A stretch of 64,000 nt of DNA. Source: Yimella sp. cx-51. Its GTDB lineage: Bacteria > Actinomycetota > Actinomycetes > Actinomycetales > Dermatophilaceae. This document shows positions 1 to 8,155 of this stretch, one piece after another. The notes beneath the pieces are model-generated. The model was not told where the DNA came from, ran no database searches, and worked only from the letters and a program-made list of their open reading frames with translations. The DNA is taken from positions 1,736,001 through 1,800,000 of the forward strand of contig NZ_CP072113.1 in assembly GCF_017654605.1 (NCBI RefSeq), written 5' to 3'. The stretch's first letter is position 1. Every line of letters starts with the position of its first letter. A program made the position numbers and the translations under genes.

Positions 1-315
1 CGGGTCGGGCACGTGACCGGGCTTGCGACCCGATTCAGCGCCGTAGGTGCCAGTCGTGCCGGTGGTGCCTTCGGCGCCCGGCGTCGGCTTCGCCGCCGTC
101 TTCTGCACGGCGTCCTCCACCTTGTTGCTGGCGTCCTGGATCTTGTCGGCGTACTTGCCCTTGGTCACCGAGTTGGCGGCGCCGGCCACCTTGTCGATGC
201 CACCGCGCACCTTGTCGGGGTTTTCCGCGGCGGCCTTCTTGACCTTGTCGACGCCTTCGACGGCGGCCTTCTTGGCCTTCGCGAACAGATCCTTTGCCTG
301 GTCGGCATTGTTCAT
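1..315 (-). CDS. MT0933-like antitoxin family protein (3' end outside window)
   Basis: The reading frame starts at ATG 315 behind a strong AGGAGG site and is still open at the window edge, so the C-terminus is missing; 105 codons are visible. The protein is short, Lys/Ala/Asp-rich and helical (begins MNNADQAKDLFAKAKKAA), with repeated VDKVKKAAAENPDKV-type segments and a Gly/Thr/Pro-rich tail. This matches the small MT0933/Rv0909-like antitoxin family of actinobacteria. No toxin gene is visible on the upstream side; a partner could lie outside the window. The longer reading frames over this stretch in other frames have implausible composition and are shadows. Family assignment is by sequence character only, and function is inferred. 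Confidence 0.75.
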   Translation of the reverse strand, partial: MNNADQAKDLFAKAKKAAVEGVDKVKKAAAENPDKVRGGIDKVAGAANSVTKGKYADKIQDASNKVEDAVQKTAAKPTPGAEGTTGTTGTYGAESGRKPGHVPDP

Positions 316-374
316 GTCGTCCTCCTGGTTGTGGCCAGCTACTTCCTGGTTCCAACCTTGCCAAACAGAGCCGG

Positions 375-827
375 TCAGTGGGCTGTTCCCAACTCCTGCT
401 CTCGCAGCACCACCAGCAGCAGAGCTCGCAACTCCTGTTGTTGGGCATCGGTCAGCGCCTCGAACATCACGTCGTCGCGCACGTCGCGCGAGCGCTTCAA
501 CTCCGTCCAGAGGTCGACGCCAGCGGGTGTGAGGGTGATCACCTTGGCCCGCCGGTCCGAGGGGCTCGGTGTGCGTTCGACCAGCCCCCGCTCACTCAGG
601 GCATCGACGACCTCCGTCGCCGAACGTGCCGAGATGCGCAGCAGCACTGCGACGTCGGCTCCACGCAGGCCCGAATCGCCCTGTCTGGCAATCACTTCGA
701 GCGCCCTAGCCAGGTGCGGACTCAGTCCGAACGGTTCGAGATCGGCCAGCCAGCGACGCCGGGAGTGCCGCGCCACCCGTAGCACAAGTTGGCGCAGGGA
801 GGCGTCGTCCAGCGGCTCGTCGAACAT
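375..827 (-). CDS. MarR family transcriptional regulator
   Basis: 150 residues from ATG 827 (MFDEPLDDASLRQLV), the usual MarR length. The winged-helix core is readable: LSPHLARALEVI, then LRGADVAVLLRISARSATEVVDALSERGLVERTPSPSDRRAKVITLTPAG, where the DRR-K-x-I-x-LT wing is the family hallmark. The open frame runs further upstream to 1013, but that part covers the operator and the start of the divergent gene, so ATG 827 is chosen. It is divergently transcribed from the ABC exporter at 909 with a 7-bp-arm inverted repeat between them, so it most likely represses that exporter and itself. The ligand is unknown. Confidence 0.9.
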   Translation of the reverse strand: MFDEPLDDASLRQLVLRVARHSRRRWLADLEPFGLSPHLARALEVIARQGDSGLRGADVAVLLRISARSATEVVDALSERGLVERTPSPSDRRAKVITLTPAGVDLWTELKRSRDVRDDVMFEALTDAQQQELRALLLVVLREQELGTAH

Positions 828-859
828 GGGAACAGAGTAGCAACTAGGGCGGTTACAAC

Positions 860-880
860 ATGTTGAGGTAACTTCAACAT
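860..880. promoter_or_regulatory. Probable MarR operator
   Basis: ATGTTGA-GGTAACT-TCAACAT is a perfect inverted repeat with 7-bp arms and a 7-bp spacer, lying in the 81-bp gap between the MarR start and the ABC exporter start. The overlapping palindrome CAACATGTTG (856-865) may form part of a second overlapping site. Size and place fit MarR dimer binding and joint control of both genes; binding itself is inferred. Confidence 0.75.
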
Positions 881-908
881 CATTCATTCCCGACGAAAGG
901 AGCCCACT

Positions 909-2759
909 ATGACAGCCGCTCCCCTCGCAACCGGTCGTCCGCCAGGCGGAGGCGGCCCCGGCGGACGCGTCGCTCGCAAGAGCGCCGGAGACATCGCCCA
1001 ACTCGACGAACATCCCGTACCGCTGCCCCGCATCACAGCGCTCTTCCGGCCCTACCGGTTCCGCCTCGCGCTGGTCGTCGCGCTCATCGTCATCACCTCA
1101 CTGATCAGCTTGGCTTCCCCGTTCCTGGTCAAGCACCTCATCGACGACGCCATCCCCCACCAGAACGTCGCACTGCTGCTCACCCTGGTCGGCGCCATGC
1201 TGGCGATCACCGTCCTCACCCAGGTGCTCGGCGTGCTCCAGACGTGGATCACCACCCTCATCGGGCAACGCGTCATGCACGATCTCCGGACGCGCTTGTT
1301 CGCCCATCTGCAGCGCATGCCGCTCTCCTTCTTCACCCGCACCCGCAGCGGCGAGGTGCAGTCACGCGTCACGAACGACATCAACGCCATGCAGTCGGTG
1401 GTCACCGACTCCGCAACCTCCATCGCCTCCAACGTCACGACCGCCGTCGGCACCGCCACCGCCATGGCCTTCCTGTCGTGGCGCCTCTCGCTGCTCAGCC
1501 TGCTCGTGCTGCCGCCCGCCATCTACCTCACCCGGCGAGTTGCCCTGCAGCGCAAGAAGATCCAGAGCCGGGCGCAGCGCACGCTCGCCGACATGCAGAC
1601 CCAGATCGAGGAGTCGCTGTCGATCAACGGTGTGGTGCTGGCCAAGACGCTCGGCTCCGGCCCGGCCCTCTCGCAACGCTTCGAAGGTTCGTCCGGCACG
1701 CTCACGGAACTGGAAGTGCAGTCACAACTGGCCGGACGCTGGCGGATGGGCACGATGGCCATCGTCTTCGCGGCGATCCCGGCGATGATCTACCTGGCTG
1801 CTGGGCTTCCGGCCACCAGCGGCGGCATGACGATCGGCACCCTCGTGGCGTTTGTCGCCCTGCAGAGCCAACTCTTCCGTCCCCTGATGGGTGTGCTCAA
1901 CGTCGGCGCCCAGGTAGTGACCTCGATGGCGCTCTTCAGCCGCATCTTCGAATATCTCGATCTGCCCGTCGATATCGACGAACCCGCCGAACCAGCTGAT
2001 CTCGACACGTCCACCGCTCGCGGTGAGCTCCGCTTCGACCACGTCACCGTCACCTATGACGACGCCGATCGATCAGCTCTGGACGACATCACCCTCGCCG
2101 TGCCGGCCGGTGCCACCGTCGCAATCGTCGGCGCGACCGGCTCCGGCAAGTCGACGTTGGCCTCCCTGATCTCCCGGCTCCAAGACCCGACCAGCGGCGC
2201 TGTGAGCATCGACGGACACGACCTGCGCACCCTCCCGCTGCAGACCATCGCCGACCTGGTCGGTGTCGTGAGCCAGGAGAGTTACCTGCTGCACGCTTCG
2301 GTCGCCGACAACCTGCGTTACGCCGTACCCGACGCGAGCGACGAGCAGATCATCCGTGCCGCGCGGGCCGCCCAGGTGCACGACCTCATCTCGTCACTGC
2401 CCGACGGCTGCGACACCGTGGTCGGCACTCGGGGTTACCGCTTCTCCGGTGGCGAGAAGCAGCGAATCGCGTTGGCGCGCACCATTCTTCGAGACCCGAA
2501 GATCTTGGTGCTCGACGAAGCGACATCTGCCCTCGACAACACCACCGAGCGCGCCGTGCAACGCGCACTCGACAACGCACGGATCGGACGCACGACGCTC
2601 ACCATCGCCCACCGCCTGTCGACCGTGCGGGATGCAGAGCTCATCGTGGTGCTCGACCAAGGGCGCATCGTCGAACAAGGTAGCCATGAGCAACTGCTGC
2701 TGCGCGGCGGTCGTTATGCCGCCCTGTGGGACGCCCAACTCACCGCGAGCGCTGCCTGA
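909..2759 (+). CDS. ABC transporter, fused permease and ATP-binding protein (exporter type)
   Basis: 616 residues from ATG 909 behind GAAAGGAG. The N-terminal half has six predicted membrane helices (first near residues 57-77, LALVVALIVITSLISLASP). The C-terminal ATPase shows Walker A VGATGSGKST (Lys about 414), the signature FSGGEKQR, Walker B ILVLDEATSALD and the H-loop TIAHRLSTV. This is the architecture of a half-size ABC exporter of the multidrug/lipid type, working in the cytoplasmic membrane as a homodimer or with a partner. No second half-transporter gene is adjacent. Regulation by the divergent MarR protein is likely. Substrate unknown. Confidence 0.93.
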   Translation: MTAAPLATGRPPGGGGPGGRVARKSAGDIAQLDEHPVPLPRITALFRPYRFRLALVVALIVITSLISLASPFLVKHLIDDAIPHQNVALLLTLVGAMLAITVLTQVLGVLQTWITTLIGQRVMHDLRTRLFAHLQRMPLSFFTRTRSGEVQSRVTNDINAMQSVVTDSATSIASNVTTAVGTATAMAFLSWRLSLLSLLVLPPAIYLTRRVALQRKKIQSRAQRTLADMQTQIEESLSINGVVLAKTLGSGPALSQRFEGSSGTLTELEVQSQLAGRWRMGTMAIVFAAIPAMIYLAAGLPATSGGMTIGTLVAFVALQSQLFRPLMGVLNVGAQVVTSMALFSRIFEYLDLPVDIDEPAEPADLDTSTARGELRFDHVTVTYDDADRSALDDITLAVPAGATVAIVGATGSGKSTLASLISRLQDPTSGAVSIDGHDLRTLPLQTIADLVGVVSQESYLLHASVADNLRYAVPDASDEQIIRAARAAQVHDLISSLPDGCDTVVGTRGYRFSGGEKQRIALARTILRDPKILVLDEATSALDNTTERAVQRALDNARIGRTTLTIAHRLSTVRDAELIVVLDQGRIVEQGSHEQLLLRGGRYAALWDAQLTASAA

Positions 2760-2765
2760 CCATGC

Positions 2766-3098
2766 TCAGCCGGTGCGCGCAATCGAGAGCAGTACGACGC
2801 TGTCGGTATGGGCATCGACACGGTGCCGCTCCTGCGGGATGACGGCGTACTCCCCTTCGGCCAGGCGCACCGAGCCGTCCGCCCAGCCGAGCGTCACGTC
2901 CCCGGACAGCACCAGCAACGTCGCCTCACCCGGGTTGTTGTGGTCGGCCAGTTCGCCGCCGGCTTCCAGGGTGAGCAGCACTTGACCCAGCACCTGCCCC
3001 GCGCCGCCCTTGAGGGTCTTGGCGCTGCGGCCGCTGCTCGATTGCTGCGCGCGCTCGCGCTCGGAGGGATAGATGTCACTGAGTCGCACCGGTTCCAT
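2766..3098 (-). CDS. Cupin domain protein
   Basis: 110 residues from ATG 3098 (MEPVRLSDIYPSERER); the frame extends upstream to 3155 but that part overlaps the hairpin and is unlikely to be coding. A single cupin barrel is visible: GQVLLTLEAGGELADHNNPGEATLLVLSGDVTLGWADGSVRLAEGEYAVIPQERHRVDA, containing metal-site-like His residues and the G-x5-P-x-x-x-H segment. Proteins of this size usually bind a metal or small ligand; reaction unknown. It is convergent with the ABC exporter, with 6 bp between stops. Confidence 0.8.
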   Translation of the reverse strand: MEPVRLSDIYPSERERAQQSSSGRSAKTLKGGAGQVLGQVLLTLEAGGELADHNNPGEATLLVLSGDVTLGWADGSVRLAEGEYAVIPQERHRVDAHTDSVVLLSIARTG

Positions 3099-3123
3099 CA
3101 CCCCATGGTGGACCACGCACATG

Positions 3124-3159
3124 CAGCATGGCCCGGGACGAACGTCCCGGGCCATGCTG
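3124..3159 (-). terminator. Strong hairpin after gluconokinase gene
   Basis: A 17-bp perfect stem (CAGCATGGCCCGGGACG and its complement) with a 2-base loop lies between the gluconokinase stop and the cupin start, both on the minus strand. It has no T-tract, so it may stop transcription of the gnt operon or be a protein site; the terminator call is inference from position and stability. Confidence 0.6.
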
Positions 3160-3177
3160 ATCTGAAGCCGATGTGGA

Positions 3178-3699
3178 TCAGTCGGCGCGCAGGTAGGCCA
3201 CCGTCTGTTCGACCAACTCAGCCGGGGCGTGCACCAGGTCGAGGGTCACGCCCTGCTCGTCGTCCTGTAGTTGTTCAAGGGTCTCGAACTGCGAGTCGAG
3301 CAGCTTCTCCGGCATGAAGTGGCCCTGTCGGGCGAGCATGCGCTCACTGATCAACTCCTTGGAACCGGCAAGGTGGACGAACACGACATCGGCCCCACTG
3401 CTGCGCAGCAGGTCGCGGTAGCTGCGGCGCAACGCTGAACAGGCGAGCACCGTCGGGGTGCCGGCTGCGTCGTGATCTGCGATCCACTGAGCGAGGGTCT
3501 CCAGCCACGGACGGCGGTCGTCGTCGTCCAACGGAATGCCCGAGCGCATCTTCTCCACATTGGCTTCCGGGTGGAACAGGTCGGCTTCGCCGAACTCCCA
3601 GTGCAGCTCTTGGGCGGCGCCCATCGCGACAGTGGTCTTGCCACTCCCGGAGACACCCATGAGCACCGCGTGCCGCACACCGGCACCTGCGCCGCTCAC
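3178..3699 (-). CDS. gntK: Gluconokinase
   Basis: 173 residues from GTG 3699, whose GTGA overlaps the permease stop by four bases and implies translational coupling; the longer upstream frame lies inside the permease gene. P-loop GVSGSGKTTV is near the N-terminus, followed by EFGEADLFHPEANVEKMRSGIPLDDDDRRPWL and ACSALRRSYRD, all typical of GntK. The enzyme phosphorylates gluconate to 6-phosphogluconate in the cytoplasm, feeding the pentose phosphate pathway. It forms an operon with the GntP-type permease. Confidence 0.94.
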   Translation of the reverse strand: MSGAGAGVRHAVLMGVSGSGKTTVAMGAAQELHWEFGEADLFHPEANVEKMRSGIPLDDDDRRPWLETLAQWIADHDAAGTPTVLACSALRRSYRDLLRSSGADVVFVHLAGSKELISERMLARQGHFMPEKLLDSQFETLEQLQDDEQGVTLDLVHAPAELVEQTVAYLRAD

Positions 3700-5093
3700 A
3701 GCACCCCGCTGACGGTTGCAGCGAAGATGAACCCGACCACGCCGATGAGCGTCTCCATCACCGTCCACGTGCGAAGGGTGGTCTTCTCGTCCATGCCGAG
3801 GAACCTACCGACGAGCCAGAAGCCGGAGTCGTTGACGTGGGAGAGCACGGTGGCGCCACAGGCGATCGCGATGACGATGCACGCGAGGTCGATCGAGGAG
3901 AGGCCGCTGGTTGCCGCGACGGTCGGCGCCATCAGGCCGGCAGTCGTGGTGAGGGCGACCGTGGCCGAACCTTGGGCGACGCGCAGGGCGGTAGCCACCA
4001 CGAAAGCCGCAATGATCACGGGCAGGCCGGTCGACTCCAGCGAACCTGCCAGCGCTTTGCCGATTCCGCTGGCTCGCAACACACCACCGAACATGCCACC
4101 GGCACCGGTGATCAGGATGATCGCGCAGACCGGCCCCAGCGCACCGTTGACGACCTCCTCGATGTCGGCCTTCGACCGGCGGCCCATGCCGAGCACGATC
4201 ATCGCCGTGATGACCGTGATGAGCAACGCGATCGGTGTCTGGCCGAACATCCGCAGCACCTGCACCCAGGTGGCGTCGCCGTCGACGGTGCCATTGGTGG
4301 CCAAGGTGTTCAAGCCGGTGTTCATGAAGATCAACACCAGGGGCAGCAGCAGCACGAACATCACCAGGCCGAAGCTCGGCTTCTCGCCACCGCCCTTGCC
4401 TTCCTCGACGTCCGCACCCGCGAGCAGTGCCGGCACCGGAATGTGCAGCTGCTTACCGGCCCACAGACCGAACAGGTAGGAGGAGAGGTACCACGTGGGC
4501 AGGCCGATGAGCAGACCCATCACCAGCACCAGACCGAGGTCGGCGCCGAGCAGGTCGCCAGCGGCGACCGGGCCGGGGTGCGGCGGCACGAAGGCGTGCA
4601 TCACCGCGAAGGCACCCGCGGCGGGCAGTGCGTAGGTGAGGACGCTGCCGCCGAATCGTCGGGCCACCGAGAAGATGATCGGCAGCATGACGACCAGACC
4701 GGCGTCAAAGAAGATCGGGAAGCCGAACAGCAGCGAAGCAACGCCGAGAGCCAGCGGCGCACGTTGTTCACCGAAGCGAGCGATCAAGGTGTCGGCGAGC
4801 ACCTGGGCGCCGCCGGTCACCTCCAGCAGCCGCCCGATCATGGCGCCGAATCCAACGAGCAGAGCGACGCTTGCCAGTGTGCTGCCGAACCCGTCGAGCA
4901 GCGTCGGCACGACGTCCTTGAACGGCACCTTGGTCGCGAGTGCGGTCAGGAAGCTGACGAGCACGAGGGCGACGAAGGCGTGCAGTTTGAAACGCATGAT
5001 CAGCACCAGCAGCACTGCGACTGCTGCGGCGGCAATGAGCAGAAGCACACCCGGGCTGTACGCGGGTTGCACCTCTTCGGCGGTCAGGAGCAT
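3696..5093 (-). CDS. gntP: Gluconate:H+ symporter, GntP family
   Basis: 465 residues, very hydrophobic with about 12-14 membrane segments, close to the usual GntP/GntT length (~440-460). Diagnostic stretches include the N-terminal repeat of membrane helices, GFGAMIGRLLEVTGGAQVLADTLI, FGFPIFFDAGLVVMLPI, FVPPHPGPVAA and VNDSGFWLVGRFLGMDEKTTLRTW. It imports gluconate (possibly related aldonates) with protons. It is directly coupled to gluconokinase and divergent from a FadR-type regulator with a palindrome between them. Confidence 0.93.
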   Translation of the reverse strand: MLLTAEEVQPAYSPGVLLLIAAAAVAVLLVLIMRFKLHAFVALVLVSFLTALATKVPFKDVVPTLLDGFGSTLASVALLVGFGAMIGRLLEVTGGAQVLADTLIARFGEQRAPLALGVASLLFGFPIFFDAGLVVMLPIIFSVARRFGGSVLTYALPAAGAFAVMHAFVPPHPGPVAAGDLLGADLGLVLVMGLLIGLPTWYLSSYLFGLWAGKQLHIPVPALLAGADVEEGKGGGEKPSFGLVMFVLLLPLVLIFMNTGLNTLATNGTVDGDATWVQVLRMFGQTPIALLITVITAMIVLGMGRRSKADIEEVVNGALGPVCAIILITGAGGMFGGVLRASGIGKALAGSLESTGLPVIIAAFVVATALRVAQGSATVALTTTAGLMAPTVAATSGLSSIDLACIVIAIACGATVLSHVNDSGFWLVGRFLGMDEKTTLRTWTVMETLIGVVGFIFAATVSGVL

Positions 5094-5133
5094 CAGTGGT
5101 CCTCCGGCAGCGGTGAGTAGGTGGGATGGACTC

Positions 5134-5150
5134 TAATGTGATTCATATTA
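5134..5150. promoter_or_regulatory. Probable GntR/FadR operator of the gluconate genes
   Basis: TAATGTGA-T-TCATATTA is a 17-bp near-palindrome (one mismatched pair) in the 164-bp gap between the divergent permease and FadR-type regulator genes. The AT-rich stretch that follows (to about 5175) contrasts with the surrounding GC-rich DNA and probably carries the promoters. Binding by the neighbouring regulator is inferred. Confidence 0.65.
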
Positions 5151-5257
5151 CTTTTACAAGCATTAAGAGTATTTTTGCTGCTCGACGTCCGAGCGACCTC
5201 AACACCGCGTAGGTTCGAGGCACGTCCAGCGAACAGACAGCAGAAGGGAATTCATCG

Positions 5258-5983
5258 ATGAGCGCCACGGGTGAGCAGTCGACGAGCGATCGTCCGACCC
5301 GACCGGCCCCGATGCACCGAGGGCCGGCTCGCGACCTGGGCATCGAGATCATCGAGGGTCGACTGGCCGCTGATTCAGGCATGACTTTGGACGACATTCA
5401 ACGCCGATTCGACGTCTCCCGCACCGTCGCGCGTGAGGTGCTGCGCGAGCTAGAAACCCTGCACCTGGTCGTTGCCCGACGCCGGGTCGGCATAGTGGTG
5501 CAACAGCGTGCAGCCTGGAACTTCCTGCACCCCACGCTCATCGACTGGCGACTGCGATCCGAAGACCGCCCGAGGCAGTTGCACGACCTCACCCAGCTAC
5601 GTCATGTCGTCGAACCCGCCGCAGCCGCAGCCGCAGCCGATCTGGCAGACGTCGAGACGCGGGCGATGCTGCCACCGTTGGCTGCTCGCATGCGCACGCT
5701 CGGCGAAGCGGGCCAGTTGGAGGAGTTCATGGAACTCGACATCACGATGCACCGGGCGATCCTCGCCTCCAGCGGCAACGAACTCTTCACCGCGATGGCC
5801 GACCTGGTCGAAGTGGTGCTCGTCGCGCGCACCGAACTCTCGCTGATGCCGCAGCAACCCAAGCCCGAAGCACTCGCCGCCCACGAGGCGGTCGCGGACG
5901 CGATCTGGCGGGGCGACGCGGGTGCCGCGAGAGATGCGATGGTCGCCATCACGACCGAGGTGCTGGACGCCTTCGGCGCCTGA
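5258..5983 (+). CDS. FadR/GntR family transcriptional regulator, probable gluconate regulator
   Basis: 241 residues from ATG 5258 behind GAAGGG. The N-terminal winged helix is LGIEIIEGRLAADSGMTLDDIQRRFDVSRTVAREVLRELETLHLV. The C-terminal FCD ligand domain contains ELDITMHRAILASSGNELF, where the Asp and His belong to the metal/ligand site. Such proteins sense gluconate or another sugar acid and repress uptake genes; the adjacent gluconate operon supports this. The stop codon is followed immediately by the tRNA-derived repeat at 5984. Confidence 0.9.
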   Translation: MSATGEQSTSDRPTRPAPMHRGPARDLGIEIIEGRLAADSGMTLDDIQRRFDVSRTVAREVLRELETLHLVVARRRVGIVVQQRAAWNFLHPTLIDWRLRSEDRPRQLHDLTQLRHVVEPAAAAAAADLADVETRAMLPPLAARMRTLGEAGQLEEFMELDITMHRAILASSGNELFTAMADLVEVVLVARTELSLMPQQPKPEALAAHEAVADAIWRGDAGAARDAMVAITTEVLDAFGA

Positions 5984-6028
5984 TCCGGTCCGAAGTGCTT
6001 TGGTGGATGTAAAGGGACTCGATCCCCT
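5984..6028. repeat. Duplicated 3' end of tRNA-Val with its downstream flank
   Basis: Positions 6001-6022 are identical to 29071-29092, the CCA end, acceptor strand and T-arm of tRNA-Val(CAC), and the match continues to 6028 with one mismatch. Positions 5984-6005 recur as 6115-6136. When the mobile element is removed in silico, the joint between 6135 and 29075 reproduces this whole 45-base unit. So the unit is an older tandem copy of the tRNA 3' end plus flank, 131 bp upstream of the rebuilt site. It cannot encode a full tRNA. It may be a relic of an earlier insertion at the same tRNA. Confidence 0.85.
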
Positions 6029-6085
6029 ACTACTCGCTTCGCTCCTAGCGGGGGCCCACCACGGGGTTCGAGCACCCTTCACGCT

Positions 6086-6132
6086 AAAGCACTTCGGACC
6101 GGACGAGAAGCGTGTCCGGTCCGAAGTGCTTT
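6086..6132. terminator. 18-bp-arm hairpin, probable bidirectional terminator
   Basis: AAAGCACTTCGGACCGGA (6086-6103) pairs perfectly with 6115-6132, with an 11-base loop. The right arm ends in TTT and the left arm begins AAA, as in bidirectional rho-independent terminators. It would end transcription of the FadR gene, and in the uninterrupted chromosome it would also have lain just past the tRNA-Val gene, serving as its terminator. The left arm also pairs with 5984-6001. Confidence 0.65.
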
Positions 6133-6135
6133 GGT

Positions 6136-6147
6136 GTGAAGTTCCCA
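6136..6147 (+). repeat. Left terminal inverted repeat of the element
   Basis: GTGAAGTTCCCA, the exact reverse complement of 29058-29069. It is preceded by TTGGT (6131-6135), matched by TTGGT just outside the right repeat. The longer left-end string GTTCCCACAA (6141-6150) also occurs inside the right end in reverse orientation (29033-29042), which may be an extra transposase-binding site. Confidence 0.88.
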
Positions 6148-6240
6148 CAACTCCCTGACCTGCGGAAACGCACCTTGCCCGGTGGGGGTAGGTCCCTAAG
6201 GATCGGGCACTTTTGTCCATGGCCCGCGCAGCGCCGCTGG

Positions 6241-7275
6241 TCAACAGTCCTCGTGGACCGTCAGTCCCTTCCCGACTTCGACCACGGAGAGCGCCACGAA
6301 GCACCGGGTGCAGACCACGGCCTTCGAGTTCGAGCACTCACAGCCACGGCACTCCGGGCACTTCCAGTCCCCGCAAGTGGCGCACTGCCCGGATGAGGTG
6401 TCCGCCGCGAAGTACTCCCCGCACGCGGCGCACTCCTCACGCCAGTCCGAACTCAGGCGGGTGCGGCTGTCGGGGCGTGTGGATGTCGCGACGGCGATCA
6501 CGAGGCCCTCGTGGAGTGCGACGTCGATCCGGACGTCCGTGTCGGCCCAGCCCTTCGAATAGCGGATTCCTTCTCCGCCGACGAGGGTGTGTTGACCATC
6601 CTCCAGGGCCCGGTCCGCCGCTGTCGCCAGAGAAGGCTGCGTGATCCGCTTGCCGGGGTTGTAGGGCATTCCGTTCGAGTCCGAGTACCAGATGCGTCCC
6701 TCGACATCGGCCAGCATGACCAGCCGCTCCCCCGGAAGGTTGAGGGCCGCGATGCAGCAGGTGGTCGCGGACGCCTCCGTCAAGGACACCATCTCGCAGA
6801 GACCGGCTGCGGTCACTCCTGCGCCGAGGTGCTCTTGCACCACAGCGTCGGGGACGAGCAGCGTGGCGGCGAAGTCGTTGACGATCTTCTCCTCCACCAT
6901 CCGCGCCTTGTCCCCCAAGGTCGGGAGCACCCGGTATTGCCAGTCCTCGTCGCTGTAGAGAAGGTGGTGCCCCACCTCGTGCAGGGCGGTGAAGTTGTTG
7001 CGCTTCTCGTTCCCGACGCGGCGCACGGTGATCGTAGGCGGCTCGCTGTCGCCGTCGTAGGCACCACCCAAGTCGCAAGCACCCTTCGGGCGCTCGTGGG
7101 TCCAGCGGACCTGCACTCCCGGGACGAGCGCGAGCGCACCTTGTGGATCGGCGCTGGCCCGTGCCGCTACGTGCGGATACGAGGCGCTCAGTACCTCGCG
7201 CAGGTGAGTGCTTGCCTGTGAGACCAGTGTCTGGCTGGACCACTCGGCGGCGCTGCGCTCCTGCGGGAGTGCCAT
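6241..7275 (-). CDS. ImmA/IrrE family metallo-endopeptidase with C-terminal zinc-ribbon region
   Basis: 344 residues from ATG 7275. The zinc protease motif HEVGH is at residues 99-103 (TALHEVGHHLLYSDED), followed by the family's EEKIVNDFAATLLVPD helix carrying the third ligand. The C-terminal ~60 residues hold many Cys pairs (CAACGEYF, CATCGDWKCPECRGCECS, CTRCF), probably zinc ribbons for nucleic-acid or protein contact. ImmA/IrrE proteases cut a repressor or antitoxin in response to stress. One base separates it from the stop of the upstream gene (7277-8155), so the two are co-translated; that neighbour is the natural candidate substrate. First gene inside the left end of the element. Confidence 0.88.
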   Translation of the reverse strand: MALPQERSAAEWSSQTLVSQASTHLREVLSASYPHVAARASADPQGALALVPGVQVRWTHERPKGACDLGGAYDGDSEPPTITVRRVGNEKRNNFTALHEVGHHLLYSDEDWQYRVLPTLGDKARMVEEKIVNDFAATLLVPDAVVQEHLGAGVTAAGLCEMVSLTEASATTCCIAALNLPGERLVMLADVEGRIWYSDSNGMPYNPGKRITQPSLATAADRALEDGQHTLVGGEGIRYSKGWADTDVRIDVALHEGLVIAVATSTRPDSRTRLSSDWREECAACGEYFAADTSSGQCATCGDWKCPECRGCECSNSKAVVCTRCFVALSVVEVGKGLTVHEDC

Positions 7276-7276
7276 C

Positions 7277-8155
7277 TCACCGTGTCTCTTCCAGGAGTTG
7301 CTCCAGAGCGAACTGCACGCGCGCCTGGGCGGCTTCGGAAGGCTCAGCGTGCGAAACCTGCCGAGCAGCCTGACCGGAGCGTTCCCACAGGGAGGTCCGA
7401 GCCCGCTGCTCCGTCGTCCCCATTTGCCCCATCAAGGTCACCACGTCGTGCTTGTAGGTCGGCAGGGCGATCACTTGGGCACCATCGTCCGCGACCGGGG
7501 TGAGTACGTCTTCTGGCCCAAGGCCCGGAGGCAGTAGGCCCAGCACGGCGTCGACCTCCTCCTGCGTCGGCACCTTCACCCCACGGGCGAGTGCTGAGGC
7601 CCGCCCCGGCTTGACTGCCCAGACCTCCGCGAGGTGCTCAACTTCAAGGCCGCGCTCTTCGAGCAACTCTTGGCTGAAGACACCGACCCCGGGGCTGGCG
7701 CTTGGCCAGGCCCAGTCCCCGAGGTCCCATGCTTGCCAGCACACCGCCTCGAACGCGGCCTCGGCCTCAGTGCTCTCGATTGAAGGGCACCACGAGACCT
7801 CGGCGTCTGTCTCGCCCTCGGTCACCGCCCAGCGGATTTCCCGCATCGTGCGGTCATCCAAGACACGGCCCAGCCGCCGATCAAGGGCTGCCATGGAGAG
7901 TCCGAACTCGGCATCGGGCCAGCCGACCATGCTGCCGATGCTTGGGATGTCGACCGTGAAGGCGGGTGCCGCCGCATCGCCTGAGGGGTTGGTCAGAGGC
8001 CACGCAAGGATGTGCATCTCTCGGGTGGCTGCGACGAGCACGAGTCCTCGGTCCTGACCGTCTGCGCTCACCACCCACGCATCTCCTACGCCCGGACGCG
8101 GCCCATCGCCAGTTGCGGGCAACCGCAACGGGGAACCCAGGGCATCCATCAACAT
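7277..8155 (-). CDS. Unrecognised protein, probable HTH partner of ImmA/IrrE protease
   Basis: 292 residues from ATG 8155, which overlaps the previous stop by one base (TGATG); the longer open frame upstream is discarded. No known domain is certain. The middle contains HLAEVWAVKPGRASALARGVKVPTQEEVDAVLGLLP, which has the spacing of an XRE-type helix-turn-helix, and the C-terminus is a long Ala/Glu-rich helix ending ARVQFALEQLLEETR. A regulator placed next to an ImmA/IrrE protease is the usual arrangement (as in phage and ICE repressor-antirepressor pairs), so a protease-sensitive regulator or antitoxin role is inferred, not shown. Confidence 0.72.
   Translation of the reverse strand: MLMDALGSPLRLPATGDGPRPGVGDAWVVSADGQDRGLVLVAATREMHILAWPLTNPSGDAAAPAFTVDIPSIGSMVGWPDAEFGLSMAALDRRLGRVLDDRTMREIRWAVTEGETDAEVSWCPSIESTEAEAAFEAVCWQAWDLGDWAWPSASPGVGVFSQELLEERGLEVEHLAEVWAVKPGRASALARGVKVPTQEEVDAVLGLLPPGLGPEDVLTPVADDGAQVIALPTYKHDVVTLMGQMGTTEQRARTSLWERSGQAARQVSHAEPSEAAQARVQFALEQLLEETR

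Noticed and set aside
3837-5120. Long + strand frame opposite the gluconate permease
   Set aside because: Translation is His/Gln/Asp repeats with no domain; an artefact of high-GC codon use in the permease.
6001-6085. A second tRNA-Val gene at the left end
   Set aside because: Only the acceptor end and T-arm are present; D-arm and anticodon arm cannot be formed from the following bases.
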